In this document: positions 45,549-56,279 of the stretch, piece by piece
Position numbering within the stretch: position 1 is the stretch's first letter
How the letters are laid out: each line of letters opens with the position of its first letter
NCBI GenBank assembly: GCA_030035585.1
Contig: CM057469.1
Span: 57,801,501-57,865,500, forward strand
From: Dugong dugon
Lineage: Eukaryota; Chordata; Mammalia; Sirenia; Dugongidae
Reading direction: 5' to 3'
DNA length: 64,000 nucleotides
Notes under the pieces: model-generated
Told to the model about the DNA's origin: nothing
Database searches by the model: none
What the model saw: only the letters and a program-made list of their open reading frames with translations
Translations under genes and position numbers: made by a program

Positions 45549-47100
45549 AATTCCAGGAGAGAATGCAGAAAATAGGAGACACAAAATATTAGAAAAGCTA
45601 ATAGCTAAGAATTTTCCAGAATTATTAAAAACCATCTTTCCTCAGATTCAGAAAATCCACTATATCCCAAGCATAAATAAGTAGACATATAAGCCTAGGC
45701 ATTATATAGAAAAAGTACACATTATCCAAAGGGAAGAAATAAGAGATGTCAGATTGACTGTAGACTTTTCAGCAGCCATACAAATCAGGGCACAGACTAA
45801 AAATATCTTCAGAGGGCCAAGAGAAAAGAAAAATGGAGAATTACATGCCCAGTAATACTACTTTTCAAGAGCAAAGGAAGAATATATTTTTCATACAAAT
45901 ATAATGGAAAGTTTATACCATTTTTTAGTACATCTATGACGTGTACTTCAGGAAGAAATATAATGACTTCAGAAGCAAGCATTAGAAATGCAAAAAGGAA
46001 TGGCTAGGAAAGAAATCTGTAAACAGATAGTAAATGTAAGCAAACCCTGACTATATAAAGTAAAAATAATGTATAATTTGTAGGTTTTAAAAACGAGAAC
46101 TAAAATATACACAAAAATAGCATATTGGGAAGGAGGTAAACTATAGATGATGCATTTCAAGGGTTGCACTGTGTAGAAGGAGTAAAGGTATTGATTAAAT
46201 CTAAATTTTTAAAAGTTATGTATATGCTGATTGAATTATTTTAGAGCAACTCTGAAAGAATAGATATAAAAGAACTAATGGAAAATGACATGAAGGGCAG
46301 AACTCAACCCAAAAGATAACAAGAAACTAAAGCACAGAAGAAGCAGAATAAATAGTGCAATATAAAATGATAGAAGTGAATTAAAATATTAGTAATAACT
46401 ATAAATATACATACAAAGAACTACCCACTTAAAAGATAAAAATTATCAGACTGGATTAAAAAACTAATCCAAAATATAGCTCTTTTATTTACAAAGGCAC
46501 AATTAAAACATTAGGATGGTGTGAAGTAAAGGTATGCACAAAGATATATTAACGGAAATAAAGCTGGTGTAGTTATTCAAATATCACATAATATAGTCTT
46601 TAAAACAAACAAACAAACAAAACATTCTTAGAGATAGAAGATCACACTCCACACTGATGAAGTGTTCAAATCCCTTGGAAAAGATAACAACTCCAAACTT
46701 ATATGCACCTGATAATGGCTTCAAAATATGTAAAGCAAAAATCGACAGAACTACATACACACAAATAATGACATTTTCACGGTCATAATGGAGACTCTAA
46801 TTAATACAATGGTCTCTGTAATTGTTAAATCAAATAGACAATATATCAGGATATAAAAGATTTGAACAACACAATTAGCAATTTCAATCTAGTAGACATA
46901 TATAAAACACTGCATAAAACAACTGAAGAATACCTATTCTTCTCAAGCAAACAGGAAACATTTACATAAATTGACCATTTCCCATTAATATATTTTGAAC
47001 AATTGAGATCATCCAGGCCACACTCTCTTATCACAATGTAATTAAGTTAGAATGGCCAACATAAATATAACCAAAAACTCCCCTGGCAGAGAATGCTAAT
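45150..47100 (+). mobile_element. Ancient L1M (L1ME-like) LINE, sense, part 1
   Basis: ORF1-end words (gctaagaattttccagaatt, attacatgcccagtaatact), then ORF2 endonuclease-region words (aacttatatgcacctgataa). All frames are broken. A (CA)n run sits at 45516-45545 and (AAAC)n at 46603-46622. Confidence 0.75.
45516..45545. repeat. Microsatellite (CA)n
   Basis: About 15 uninterrupted ca units. Confidence 0.95.
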
Positions 47101-47109
47101 TATCTAAAC

Positions 47110-47517
47110 AGATAGTAAATGTTTCCATGTTCCTTCTTACTTTTAGGAGTAGCTGGGAATACGGTTGTTCTCCCTTGCAACTAGGACTAGGGATTAAGTT
47201 TTGGATTAGAAGTGCTCAGCACAACTCCCGAGCTGCACAGTTTAAAAAGGGAAATGGTTTTTATTCATTTTCTGTCTTTGCCCCTGGCAACTGGCTGGGA
47301 TGCAGATGGAGTGTTAGTGAGGCAGCTTTTGTCTTGCGAATGAGGGCAACACCCTAGGCATTGGGAGAGCAGCAAAATGGACAAGTTCATGGAATGGAGC
47401 AGTCCACCCAATCTGGTCTGCTCACCAACCTCTGAGAGAGAAATAAACCGCTTCCTTTTTGAGACACGTTATTTTTGCGTCTCAGTTTTAGTGGTTTGGC
47501 TTATGTCATAACTAATT
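47110..47517 (+). mobile_element. LTR-like insert within the old L1
   Basis: It interrupts L1 sequence. A polyadenylation region (gagagagaaataaaccgctt) and the end gcttatgtcataactaat look like a mammalian LTR 3' end. Family unassigned. Confidence 0.5.
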
Positions 47518-47519
47518 CA

Positions 47520-47640
47520 TGCTCCCACATATTTGGAAATTAAAAAAAAAAAAATCATAGCTCTAAATAATTCATGAGTCAAAGAAGAAATCAAAATGGA
47601 AACAGAATATACATAGAACTGAGTAGTAAGGAAGGGCTAT
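47520..47640 (+). mobile_element. Ancient L1M LINE, sense, part 2
   Basis: ataattcatgagtcaaagaa and gaaatcaaaatggaaacaga continue L1 ORF2. Confidence 0.65.
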
Positions 47641-47783
47641 ACTGTACAGGCAGTCTCCAGAGTTACGTTCCTAAATTTACCTTTTAGTCCAAATTGTATG
47701 TAAATTGAAACAGTTAAATACAGTTCATATCTAATGTCAGTCAAATGTTTCTCTTAGTATACAGTATATAGTGTACCTTTCTG

Positions 47784-47951
47784 TGGTACAGTGGTTAAAG
47801 GGCTCGGCTGCTAACCAGAAGGTCAGTGGTTTGAACCCACTCCATGGGAGAAAGATGTGGTAGTCTGCTTCCATAAAGATTTACAGCCTTGGAAACCCTT
47901 TGGGATCGTTGTGAGTCGGACTTGACGGCAATGGGTTTGGTGGTTTTTGGT
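47784..47951 (+). mobile_element. AfroSINE, sense, nested in Tigger-like element
   Basis: gtggtacagtggttaaaggg to cggacttgacggcaatgggt. Flanked by gtacctttct and gtacatttct, a near-perfect TSD. Confidence 0.9.
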
Positions 47952-48023
47952 ACATTTCTTGCACAAAAAAACATTAAATAAACACTTCCAGAGGCACTAA
48001 AACATCTTTAACATAATAATACA

Positions 48024-48048
48024 GTAATAATAATAATAATAATAATGT
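48024..48048. repeat. Microsatellite (AAT)n
   Basis: About eight aat units in the middle of the Tigger-like element. The equivalent site at 36893-36910 is also ATT-rich, so the repeat grew from the element's own sequence. Confidence 0.9.
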
Positions 48049-48194
48049 TTTATGTGCGTCTCAAAGTAGTGCCTGTTTGTTTTTATGAACTATTGTATGC
48101 ACCTCAAATTTTTAATATTAATAGGCTTTAGGGAGGTTGGTTCCTAACTACGGATGGTACCTAAGTCAGACATTGGTAACTAGGGGACTGCCTA

Positions 48195-48246
48195 TATAAT
48201 ATATGCATATATAAAAGTCATATATATATATATACAAAGTTCATCA

Positions 48247-48277
<31 letters not shown>
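48195..48277. repeat. Microsatellite (AT)n
   Basis: Runs of at/ta between two Tigger-like elements. Confidence 0.9.
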
Positions 48278-48281
<4 letters not shown>

Positions 48282-49721
48282 ATACATCATGTGATGTCCA
48301 CCATAATTCTGTGAAATAGGATGTTATGTGACTTGGACATTGTGCGGACACCATATTACATACAGGCAGTCCTCGAGTTACGAATGTCCCACTTACTACA
48401 ACCCATAGTTAGGAACCGCTCCCCAGTAAAGCCTATTATATTAAAACCTTAGGGGATCCTGCTTTCAATCGTCCTCGTTGCTGTTGGGTGTCCTTGGTTT
48501 GTTGATTTCCACTCGATCGCTCCAGAAAGGATTCAAGAGGGAGGGGGCTCCAGGATCTCCTACTGTGCGGATGGCAAGAGCTCTGGAGCACCCACATTAA
48601 GGCACCACCGCTGGCTTGGGGAGTGACTTTGCAGGCATCCTGTGGTAAGGGTCCTCCAGGGCCCCGCCTGGGGATTGGTCAAAGGTCATGGAGCGACAGC
48701 TGCCTAACGCAGCTGCGTCCCCACAGAGTGCGACCTGGGGTCCAGGGATTCTCCTCTCATAGACAGAGGTGGGGGCTGTGCTGTGGCCTGCTCCCCCAGC
48801 CGGTCAGGACCCATCAGCACCCAGAGCGAATCATGCACTGATGGGGCTGGAGCAGCTGGGCTGAAGGCCTCCACTTTCACTGTATCTACTCGCACAGCTT
48901 GGGGAGTACTCAGGGGTTTTGGCTAAGGCCGGAGACCCTCTAGGAATTGGGCCCACAGGGTGAGTCCAGACGGACGGGGAGGGGCAGCCAGGCTGAGGCG
49001 ATAAACTGTGGGTGCGGTGTTATTCAAGAGGCGCTAAGTCTAGCCCCGGCCTTGAGACTCTAAGGCCAAGACCAGCCACCTATTGGGCCCCTAGGCCCCA
49101 TCCTGGTGCAGAGGAGTATGATCAGTCAGGAAACGCCTGCTTGGGTCCCTGCTGTTGCAGCCCCGCCCCGCCCCGCCCTATTCTGCTCTCCTGCTGTGAA
49201 CTCCAGTTCCAATGAGGAGTGGCCAGCGCGTGACCCATGTGTGTGGCCACTCGGAGAATGTGGGCTACCCACTTATTTCCCCTGGCAGACAGAAGTTTCT
49301 TTGCCTTTAGGGATGAACTTCAGGGAGCTGCTAAATATTTAAAAGCAAGACTGGCCGCTCTTGGGGCCATCTTGAGGAAGTGGAGTGAGAGGAAGCTGGC
49401 AAGGAGCGCCCACCCACTCAATACTTCACCGGCTGAGAAGCAGAAGCAGCCTGAGGGCGCAGCCCCTGCCGCTGCTTCCCGCCTGCCAGCTGGACAAAGC
49501 CTGAGAGCCGCGCCCAGAGCCATGTCCTCTGCCTCACCTGCCTGCATCCTACCCGTGTCCAGTGCTTCAAGAGTCTGGGTTTGGGGTCTTTAAAACCATT
49601 AGGAGGAAATAATAAACAAAAGGAGAACTGCTTTGCCTTAAAAAAAACAAAAACCTTATGGGACCACAGCTGTACATGCCACGGGAAGTTGCCAGAATGG
49701 ATGTTATGTGGTGCATGACTG
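48277..49721 (+). mobile_element. Composite Tigger-like DNA transposon (copy 2) with a GC-rich insert
   Basis: Outer ends agtcatacatcatgtgatg (48278) and gtggtgcatgactg (ending 49721), next to TA. The inner element starts at 48362 (caggcagtcctcgagttacg) at the same point in the outer element as in copy 1. At about 48452 the inner element is broken by GC-rich sequence, and the outer right arm resumes at about 49657 (cttatgggaccacagctgta). Confidence 0.75.
48452..49650 (+). other. GC-rich island with polyadenylation signal and A-rich tail, origin unknown
   Basis: About 1.2 kb, much richer in G+C and CpG than its AT-rich surroundings. It includes a ccccgccccgccccgccc GC-box-like tract (49162-49179). 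Near the right end aataataaac is followed by an A-rich tail (aaaaaaaacaaaaacc, 49640-49655). The flanks share aaaacctta (48443-48451 and about 49650-49658). Minus-strand frames of 63-75 and plus-strand frames of 72-118 codons are open but unrecognised. It could be a retroposed transcript, an LTR piece or captured sequence. No gene is called. Confidence 0.5.
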
Positions 49722-50010
49722 TATAAAAGTTATATGAAAGTCGTATGTATGATATATAAAAATCATATATACAGGGGTGGATTAACCAGTAAGCACGGTA
49801 TGTGTGGGCTTGCATTGAGCAAGGTATGCACAGGTTTAATTGTATTTACTTGCTAACCTGTGGTGAGCAATTTCACATGGGTTTCACCACATCTTTGACA
49901 TGATGGGGGACAGGTGAAATTGTGCAGATTGGTGGGAAGGCACACTTGGATCCGTGTGTACCTTGCTTCTTGGGTGATCTGGCCCTGTGTGTATATATAT
50001 GTGTGTAGAG
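49722..50010. other. Unassigned sequence
   Basis: No feature recognised beyond TA-rich runs. Confidence 0.35.
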
Positions 50011-50192
50011 GAGCCTCGTGGTATACAGTGGTTAACCAAAAGTTTGGCGGTTTGAACCCACTAGCTGCTCTGTGGGAGAAAGATGTGGCAGTCTGCTTCT
50101 ATAAAGATTACAGCCTTGGAAATCCTATGGGGGCAGTTCTCTAACCTGTAGGGTCATTATAAGTCGAAATTGACTTGGTGGCAACAGGTTTA
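50011..50192 (+). mobile_element. AfroSINE, sense
   Basis: aggagcctcgtggtatacag to ttataagtcgaaattgactt; tatatgtgtgtg-like flanks may be a TSD but are repetitive. An internal deletion removes part of the tRNA-like head. Confidence 0.9.
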
Positions 50193-50219
50193 TATGTGTG
50201 TGTACGCATATAGACACGT

Positions 50220-50293
50220 ATACATGTATATATATATCTTTGTATATATGTGTACATATATAAACTGGGTGGGTTTGAACTGCCAACATTTTG

Positions 50294-50344
<51 letters not shown>

Positions 50345-50345
50345 G
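50220..50345. repeat. (AT)n microsatellite with a trapped SINE scrap
   Basis: Long at runs at 50228-50260 and 50296-50345. Between them, ggtgggtttgaactgccaac is an antisense AfroSINE head fragment. Confidence 0.88.
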
Positions 50346-50548
50346 TCCCTGGGTGGTGCAAGCAGTTTACACTTGGCTAGTAATCAAAAGGTTGGCGGTT
50401 CAAACCCACCCAGTGGTACTATGGAAGAAAAGTCCTGGCTACCTGCTTCTGTAAAGATTATAGCCAAGAAAATCCTATAGAGCCGTTCTATTCTGTAGCA
50501 CATGGGTTCTCTATGAGCCGGAATTGACTCAATGGCACAAGATAACAA
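50346..50548 (+). mobile_element. AfroSINE, long subtype, sense
   Basis: tccctgggtggtgcaagcag, ggttcaaacccacccagtgg and gagccggaattgactcaatg, ending in an aac-containing tail. Confidence 0.92.
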
Positions 50549-50965
50549 CATATATGTAATGGGATGCCACTAAAGCAATTCCTAGACAGAAATTTATAGT
50601 CTTACATGCTTACATAATACAAAAAAGAAAAGCTGAAATTTAATAAACTAAGCTTCTAACAGGAGGTTAAAGAAGAACAATATAAACTCAAGAAAAGTAG
50701 CAAGAAGGCTATAATAGGAAAGCAGACAATATAGATAGAAAAGAAACAAAAAGGAGAGGATCAACAAAGCAAAAAATTTCTTCTTTAAACACAGTAATGG
50801 CAAATGAAAACCCTCAGGCAAAATTCTTCAAAGAGAAAAAGAGAAAGCACCAGGAAATTACATTAGAAAAGCGAAAAGGACATTAAACAAATGTGGTAGA
50901 AATTAAAAAACAAAATACTTTGGTCAATTTCATGCCAAAAATTTGAAAATTTAGACAAAATGGAC
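50549..50965 (+). mobile_element. Ancient L1M LINE, sense, part 3 (ORF2)
   Basis: gccactaaagcaattcctag, gaaatttatagtcttacatg and ggtcaatttcatgccaaaaa match L1 ORF2. Confidence 0.75.
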
Positions 50966-52440
50966 CAAAATTGGAGTTTAGAGCCTAGGAAAGAGGGAGA
51001 CCTGGGACTCAAAGGTCTGCACCCTCAGAGCAAGGAGAACTAGACATACAACAGTCCTCAAAGGACGGTGTATTTATTGCATCTTCTTAGGATATGCACA
51101 ATTTTGATTGGTCTTACAACTGAGCTGATCATTTAGTTAAGTTGTTATCCATGCCAGGCTTTTCCACTGTGAAGGTACTCTTCTCTTTTGAAATTAATAC
51201 ATGTTTAGGGGGAGGAACTTTGAAATTGTGTAAATGTTCCATTCTTCAATGTTCAATTTATTTACTTATATTCATATTAGTATGGACTTACAGTTTCCTA
51301 CTTTAGTCAATGTATGAATAGTATTATTATCAGCATTTTCACATTAAAATTGTTCCTGATTTGGCTAGTCGATAGGGTAGCTGTGCCAGGGCTCGGGCTG
51401 ACAAGAGTGGTGTTTAGGGCACAAATTTTAAGGAGACGCTAACTCTCAGGGTCGTGCAAGTACAGATTCAGCACTCGCATGACCCTGAGAGTAAGTGCCT
51501 CCTTAAATTTTGCTCCCAGGACATTTCTCTTACCCTAGTCCAGACCCCCCAAGCTAGCTTTAGTGTCCTTTTAGGAAGTCCCCTCAGTTCTTTGAGCATT
51601 TTCTTGCTTTCTAGGGCAAGAAGATGTTCTAGGCTTATCTTGTACTTTTCTTGTCCCAGTCCTGAAATCAATGACTTGTTAAAGACCCCTGGTTTCTTTT
51701 AAGGGAAAAAGAACTTCTGAAGTTAAGATCTAGGCAGTTATTGTGCTCATTGATATCAGGTATTGCTGCTTCCAGGTTGTCTCAGTGGACAGAGCTAGGG
51801 AATATATGTATGCATGTATATTTATACGTGTGTGTGTGAATACATCTATATTTCTCCATTTCTATGTATTAAAAATCATGTTTTCACAGTGGTATGGGTG
51901 TATCCAATTCCCATGCAACTCCATTGGTTCATTCTAGTTTTCTCTTTTTCCGTATTTATAACTTCCTTCTCAGAGAGTGAAAAATCTGCCTACTATTATC
52001 CTTAATATATTTTTATTTGATCAAACTCCTGTATGTAACCAATTTCTGCTACCATCCCATCCCATGCTGGGATGTCTTCCTCAACCCGTTTGGACTTCTG
52101 CACCCTGCGCTGGGCTGCCCCCATATGCATACACCCTCTGCACGCCACTTGAGCTCCTACTCCTGATGCCAGGCACCCTCTGAATAGGTGCCTCCTCATG
52201 CTGCTTGCTCTCAAAGCCCCACCCCAGACCACACCTTTAAGTGGATATCCTGTACTCTGCTCAGTCTCTCACTCTCTACACTGGGACATCCATGCTCTTC
52301 ACTTTAGTTGGTCTCTGACACCCTGTGCTGGACATCTCTACTATGTGGATGCCTTCCTCATCCTATTTGGACTCTATATCCTACTTTGAGCTGCTATGGA
52401 CTCTCCTGGCCAGGGCCACCTAATGACTTTAGCACTAAAT
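50966..52440. other. Old interspersed repeat of unassigned family inside L1
   Basis: It interrupts L1 ORF2. The stretch 51450-52420 (ctccttaaattttgctccca, ctcagtggacagagctaggg, cttcctcatcctatttggac) feels like a common mammalian repeat that I cannot name with confidence. It holds the foldback at 51423-51514. Confidence 0.4.
51423..51514. repeat. Foldback (inverted repeat, ~37-base arms)
   Basis: The left arm (aaattttaaggagacgctaa, then ctctcagggtcgtgc) pairs with the right arm (gcatgaccctgagagtaagt, then gcctccttaaatttt). The loop is about 20 bases. Roughly 5 mismatches by eye. Confidence 0.9.
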
Positions 52441-52479
52441 TGTTCAGAATGGGATGGGAAGGAAAAAGTAATGAAAGAA

Positions 52480-53035
52480 CAAAAGAAGAGAAAAACCCAA
52501 CTCTTCTTTTTGAGTCGTGAATAAGCTCCTAGCAAAATCTGACAACAATATTAGAAAACAAGAGATCTATAGGCCAATCCCTCATAAATATAGATGCAAA
52601 AATCCTAAATAAAATATTAGAACACAAAAGATAATGATATTTTAATAAGATGTATAAATATATCATGACCAAATTGGATTTATTTCAGGAATCCCATGTT
52701 AGCTTGATATTAGTAACAGGATCAATGGCATGTATCAAGTTCAAAGAATAAATGAGAAAAATCATATTATCTCAATAGATGTATGGATAACATTTGCTAC
52801 ATTACCATATCCATTCATAGTAAAAAGTTTAGCAAAACAGGGATATTAGTTAACTTTCTTAATCTGTTAAAGAGTCCTACAAAAATCCTATAGCAAACAT
52901 GTATTAAAACAAAATGTTGAACACTTTCTCTCTGAAATCAAGAATGAGACCAGAGTGTTTGACATAACTTTTATTCATCATTGTAGAGGAGGCCCATTGA
53001 CACAGATAAAGAAAAGTAAAAAAAGTATACAGGGG
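52480..53035 (+). mobile_element. Ancient L1M LINE, sense, part 4 (ORF2, RT region)
   Basis: ggccaatccctcataaatat, gatgcaaaaatcctaaataa, ctcaatagatgtatggataa and cattgtagaggagg lie in the order expected of L1 ORF2. Heavily decayed. Confidence 0.8.
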
Positions 53036-53159
53036 CCAGAATGCATTTTCTAAATCTTTAATTTTTATAAACAGCTTTTAAATATTTTAATTAATTAATC
53101 AATCAATTTTTTTTTAAGGTAAGCTACTCAAATCCTTTGGGCAACAAGGTAGGTGTCAG

Positions 53160-53650
53160 ACACTAAGTGTAGCCACAAATTCTTTGCTACTACTCTAAGA
53201 GTCTAAACCTGTCCCCTTGAATCTGGGCTGGCCTTAGTGACTTGCTTGACCAGAATGCAGCAGAAGTGATGGACTAAGACTTCTGAGGCTAGGTCATAAG
53301 AAATTCCTAGTTTTGCTGGGTCACTTGAGCGCTTTCTCTGGGAGCACTGAGCCAGAATGCAAGAAGTTCTTAGATCAACAGTCTTAACTCAGCCCAGTCT
53401 TCCAAACATCTGTGTCAAGATGCCAGAGATATGAGTGAGGCCAGCTTAGACCCTCTTGATGAACCCATCACTCAGTGAATCCTACCAAGTGACCTCTGTC
53501 AGTTTCATGTGGAGCACAGTATTGCTGATCTGAGATCTGCTTGAATTCGTGACCGACAAAACTAGGAGATGTAAATAAAAACCTGTGGTTATAAGCCACT
53601 AAGCTTTGAAATGATTTGTTCATAGCAAAAGATAACAAGACTATAGGTGT
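53160..53650 (+). mobile_element. MaLR (MLT1-like) LTR, sense
   Basis: ccttgaatctgggctggcct, cttagtgacttgcttgacca, a polyadenylation region (gtaaataaaaacctgtggtt) and the end agcaaaagataacaagacta. Confidence 0.78.
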
Positions 53651-54952
53651 GACAAATAGAAAGTACAAAAAAAGTAGCTTCTAAGTAAGAATATACTAAA
53701 TAAAGATATGTTGTTGTTAGATGCCGTCGAGTCAGTTCTGATTCATAGCGACCCTATGTACAACAGAATGAAACACTGCCTGCTCCTGCACCATCGTTGA
53801 AATCATTGCTGTGTTTGAGCCCATTGTTGTAGCCACTGTGTCAGTCCATCTCCTTGAGGGTCTTCCTCTTCTTCGCTGACCCTCTACTTTACCAATCATG
53901 ATATCTTCAGGGACTGATCCCTCCTGATAACATGTCCAAAGTATGTGAGACAAAGTCTTACCGGCCTTGCTTCTGAGGAGCATTCTGGCTGTACTTTTTC
54001 CAAGACAGATTTATTCGTTCTCCTGGCAGTCCATGGTATATTCAATATTCTTGGTGAACACCATAATTCAAAGGGGTCAATTCTTCTTTGATCTTCCTTA
54101 CTCGTTGTCTAGCTTTCAGGTCAGGCACACTTTACTCCTCAAAGTGACATCTCTGCTTTTTCACACTTTGAAGAGGTCTTTTGCAGCAGATTTCGCCAAC
54201 ACAGTACGTCTTTCAATTTCTTGATTGATGCTTTTGTGGACGTTGATTGTGGATCCAAGTAAAACGAAATCCTTGGCAATTTCATTCTCTTCTCCTTTTA
54301 TCATGATGTTGCTTATTGGTCCAGTTGTGAGGATTTTTGTTTTCTTTATGTTGAAGTGTAATCCATTCTGAAGGGTATAGTCTTTGATTTTCATCAGTAA
54401 GTGCTTCAAGTCCTCTTCATTTTCAGCAAGCAAGGTTGTGTCATCAGCATATCGCAGGTTGTTAATAAGTTTTCCCCCAATCCTGATGCCACATTTTTCT
54501 TCATATATTCCAGTTTCTCAGATTATTTACTCAACATACAGATTGTATAAGTATGGTGAAAGGATACAACCCCGACACACACCTTTCCTGATTTTAAACC
54601 ACGCAGTATCCCCTTGTTCTGTTTGAACAACTGACTGCTGGTCTATGTACAGGTTCTGCATGAGCACCGTTAAGTGTTCTGGAATTCCCATTTTTCACAG
54701 TGCTATCCATAATTTGTTATGATCTACACAGTCGAATGCCTTAGCATAGTCAATAAAATATGGGTAAACATCTTTCTGGTATTCTCTGCTTCCAGTCAAT
54801 ATCCATCTGATATCAGCCATGATATCCCTGGTTCCACATCCTCTTCTGAATCTGACTTGAATTTCTGGCAGTTCCCTGTCGATGTACTGCTTCAACCACT
54901 TTTGAATTATCTTCAGCAAAATTTTACTTGTGTGTGATATTAATGATATTGT

Positions 54953-55414
54953 TCAATAATTTCTGCATTCTATCATACCACCTTTCTTTGGAATGGGCAC
55001 AAATATGGATCTCTGCCAGTTGGTTGGCCAGGTAAGTGTCTTCCACATTTCTTGGCATCGACATGTGAGCACCTTCGGCGCTACATCCATTTGTTGAAAC
55101 ATCTCAATTGGTACTTCATCAATTCCTGAAGCCTTGTTTTTTGCCAGTGCCTTCAGTGAAGCTTGTGCTTCTTCCTTCAATACCATCGGTTCGTGATCAT
55201 GTGCTATCTCCTGAAATGGTTGAACATTGACCAATTCTTTTTGGTACAGTGACTCTGTGTATTCCTTCCATCTTCTTTTGATGCTTCCTGTGTCATTCAA
55301 TATTTTGTCCATAGAATCTTTCAGTATTGCAACTTGGGGCTTAGATTTTTTCTTCAGTTCTTTCAGCTTGAGAAATGCTAAGTGTATTCTTCCCTTTTGG
55401 TTTTCTAACTCCAT
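54953..55414 (-). pseudogene. RTE ORF fragment: linker and start of RT
   Basis: A 153-codon open piece of the dead RTE. It has the KRRWKEYTESLYQKEL linker motif (about residues 43-58), an AKNKASGIDEVPIEMF segment (about 91-106) and the FVPIPKKG motif (about 140-147) at the entry to the RT domain. It ends before RT motif A, so no catalytic aspartates are included. It is the best-kept linker in the window together with 58438-58911. Not a gene. Confidence 0.88.
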
Positions 55415-55507
55415 GTCTTTGTACCTTTCATTATAATACTTTACTTTGTCTTCTTGAGCTGCCCTTTGAAATCTTCTGTTTAGCTCAAAAATATTTCAAG
55501 ATCTATC

Positions 55508-56002
55508 ATGACGTACAATGCTGTCAGTGATAGGATAGTATCTATATGCCTGAAAGGAAAACGAGTTAATACAGCTATTATTCAAATTTACACAGCAAAC
55601 ACTAATGCCAAAGATGAAGAAATTGAAGACTTTTACCAACTTCTGCAGTCCGGAATTGATCAAACATGCAATCACGATGCATTGATAATTACTGGTGATT
55701 GGAATGCAAAAGTTGGAAACAAAGAAGAAGGATCAGTAATTGGAAAATATGACTTTGGTGATAGAAATGACGTCGGAGATTGTATGATAGAATTTTGCAA
55801 GACCAATGATTTATTCATTGCAAATACCTTTTTCAACAACATCAACTATACATGTGGACCTCACCAGATGGAATACACAGTAATCAAATCGACTACATCT
55901 GTGGGAAGAGATGATGGAGAAGCTCAACATCATCTGTCAGAACAAGGCGAGGGGATGGCTGCAGAAAAGAACGTCAATTGCTCATATGCAAGTTCAAGTT
56001 GA
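55508..56002 (+). pseudogene. RTE AP-endonuclease fragment
   Basis: A 164-codon open frame, the longest in the window, inside the inverted half of the RTE at 53710-56266. Residues around IQIYTANTNAKDEEIEDF and LIITGDWNAKVGNKE match the middle of the apurinic/apyrimidinic-type endonuclease that RTE LINEs use to nick DNA; the GDWNAKVG motif holds catalytic-pocket residues. FCKTNDLFIANTFF follows. The N-terminal catalytic part and the terminal histidine region are missing or frameshifted. Such pieces are often mis-annotated as craniofacial development protein 2-like. Not functional. Confidence 0.9.
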
Positions 56003-56279
56003 AGCTGAAGAAAATTAAAACAAGTCCACAAGAGCCAAAGTACCACCTGGAGTATATTCCACCTGAATTTAGAGACCATCTCAAGATTAGATTTGATGCA
56101 TTAAACACTAATGACCAAAGACCAAGCAAGTTGTGGGATGATATCAAGGATATCATACATGAAGAAAGTAAAAGTCACTGAAAGGACAAGATAGAAAGAA
56201 GGGATCAAAATTGATGTTAGAAGAGACTCTGAAACTTGCTCTTGAACATAGAGCAGCTAAAGGGAATAAAGATATAAAA

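Larger units (their letters stand above)
47647..48194 (-). mobile_element. Tigger-like non-autonomous DNA transposon (inner element alone)
   Basis: Terminal inverted repeats caggcagtctccagagttac and its inverse (gtaactaggggactgcct), flanked by TA. The TTA/AAT-rich middle and aataggctttagggaggttg match the inner part of the composite copies in reverse. An AfroSINE is nested inside. Confidence 0.78.
53710..56266 (-). mobile_element. RTE LINE with twin-priming inversion and perfect TSD
   Basis: From 53710 (tgttgttgttagatgccgtc) to about 55487 the RTE 3' part lies antisense, reaching back to the endonuclease-RT linker. At 55488 the sequence flips: 55488-56266 is sense and covers the endonuclease start to the linker. 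The two pieces meet almost head on in element coordinates, about 30 bases apart. TSD aataaagatat lies at 53699-53709 and 56267-56277, so the whole is one insertion event. Confidence 0.95.

Noticed and set aside
49237-49593. 118-codon frame in the GC-rich island as a gene
   Set aside because: GC-rich DNA has few stops, so long open frames are expected. Several frames are open at once and none resembles a known protein.
55508-56002. Possible craniofacial development protein 2-like gene
   Set aside because: It is the AP-endonuclease part of an RTE LINE lying in the inverted half of a single insertion with its own TSD.
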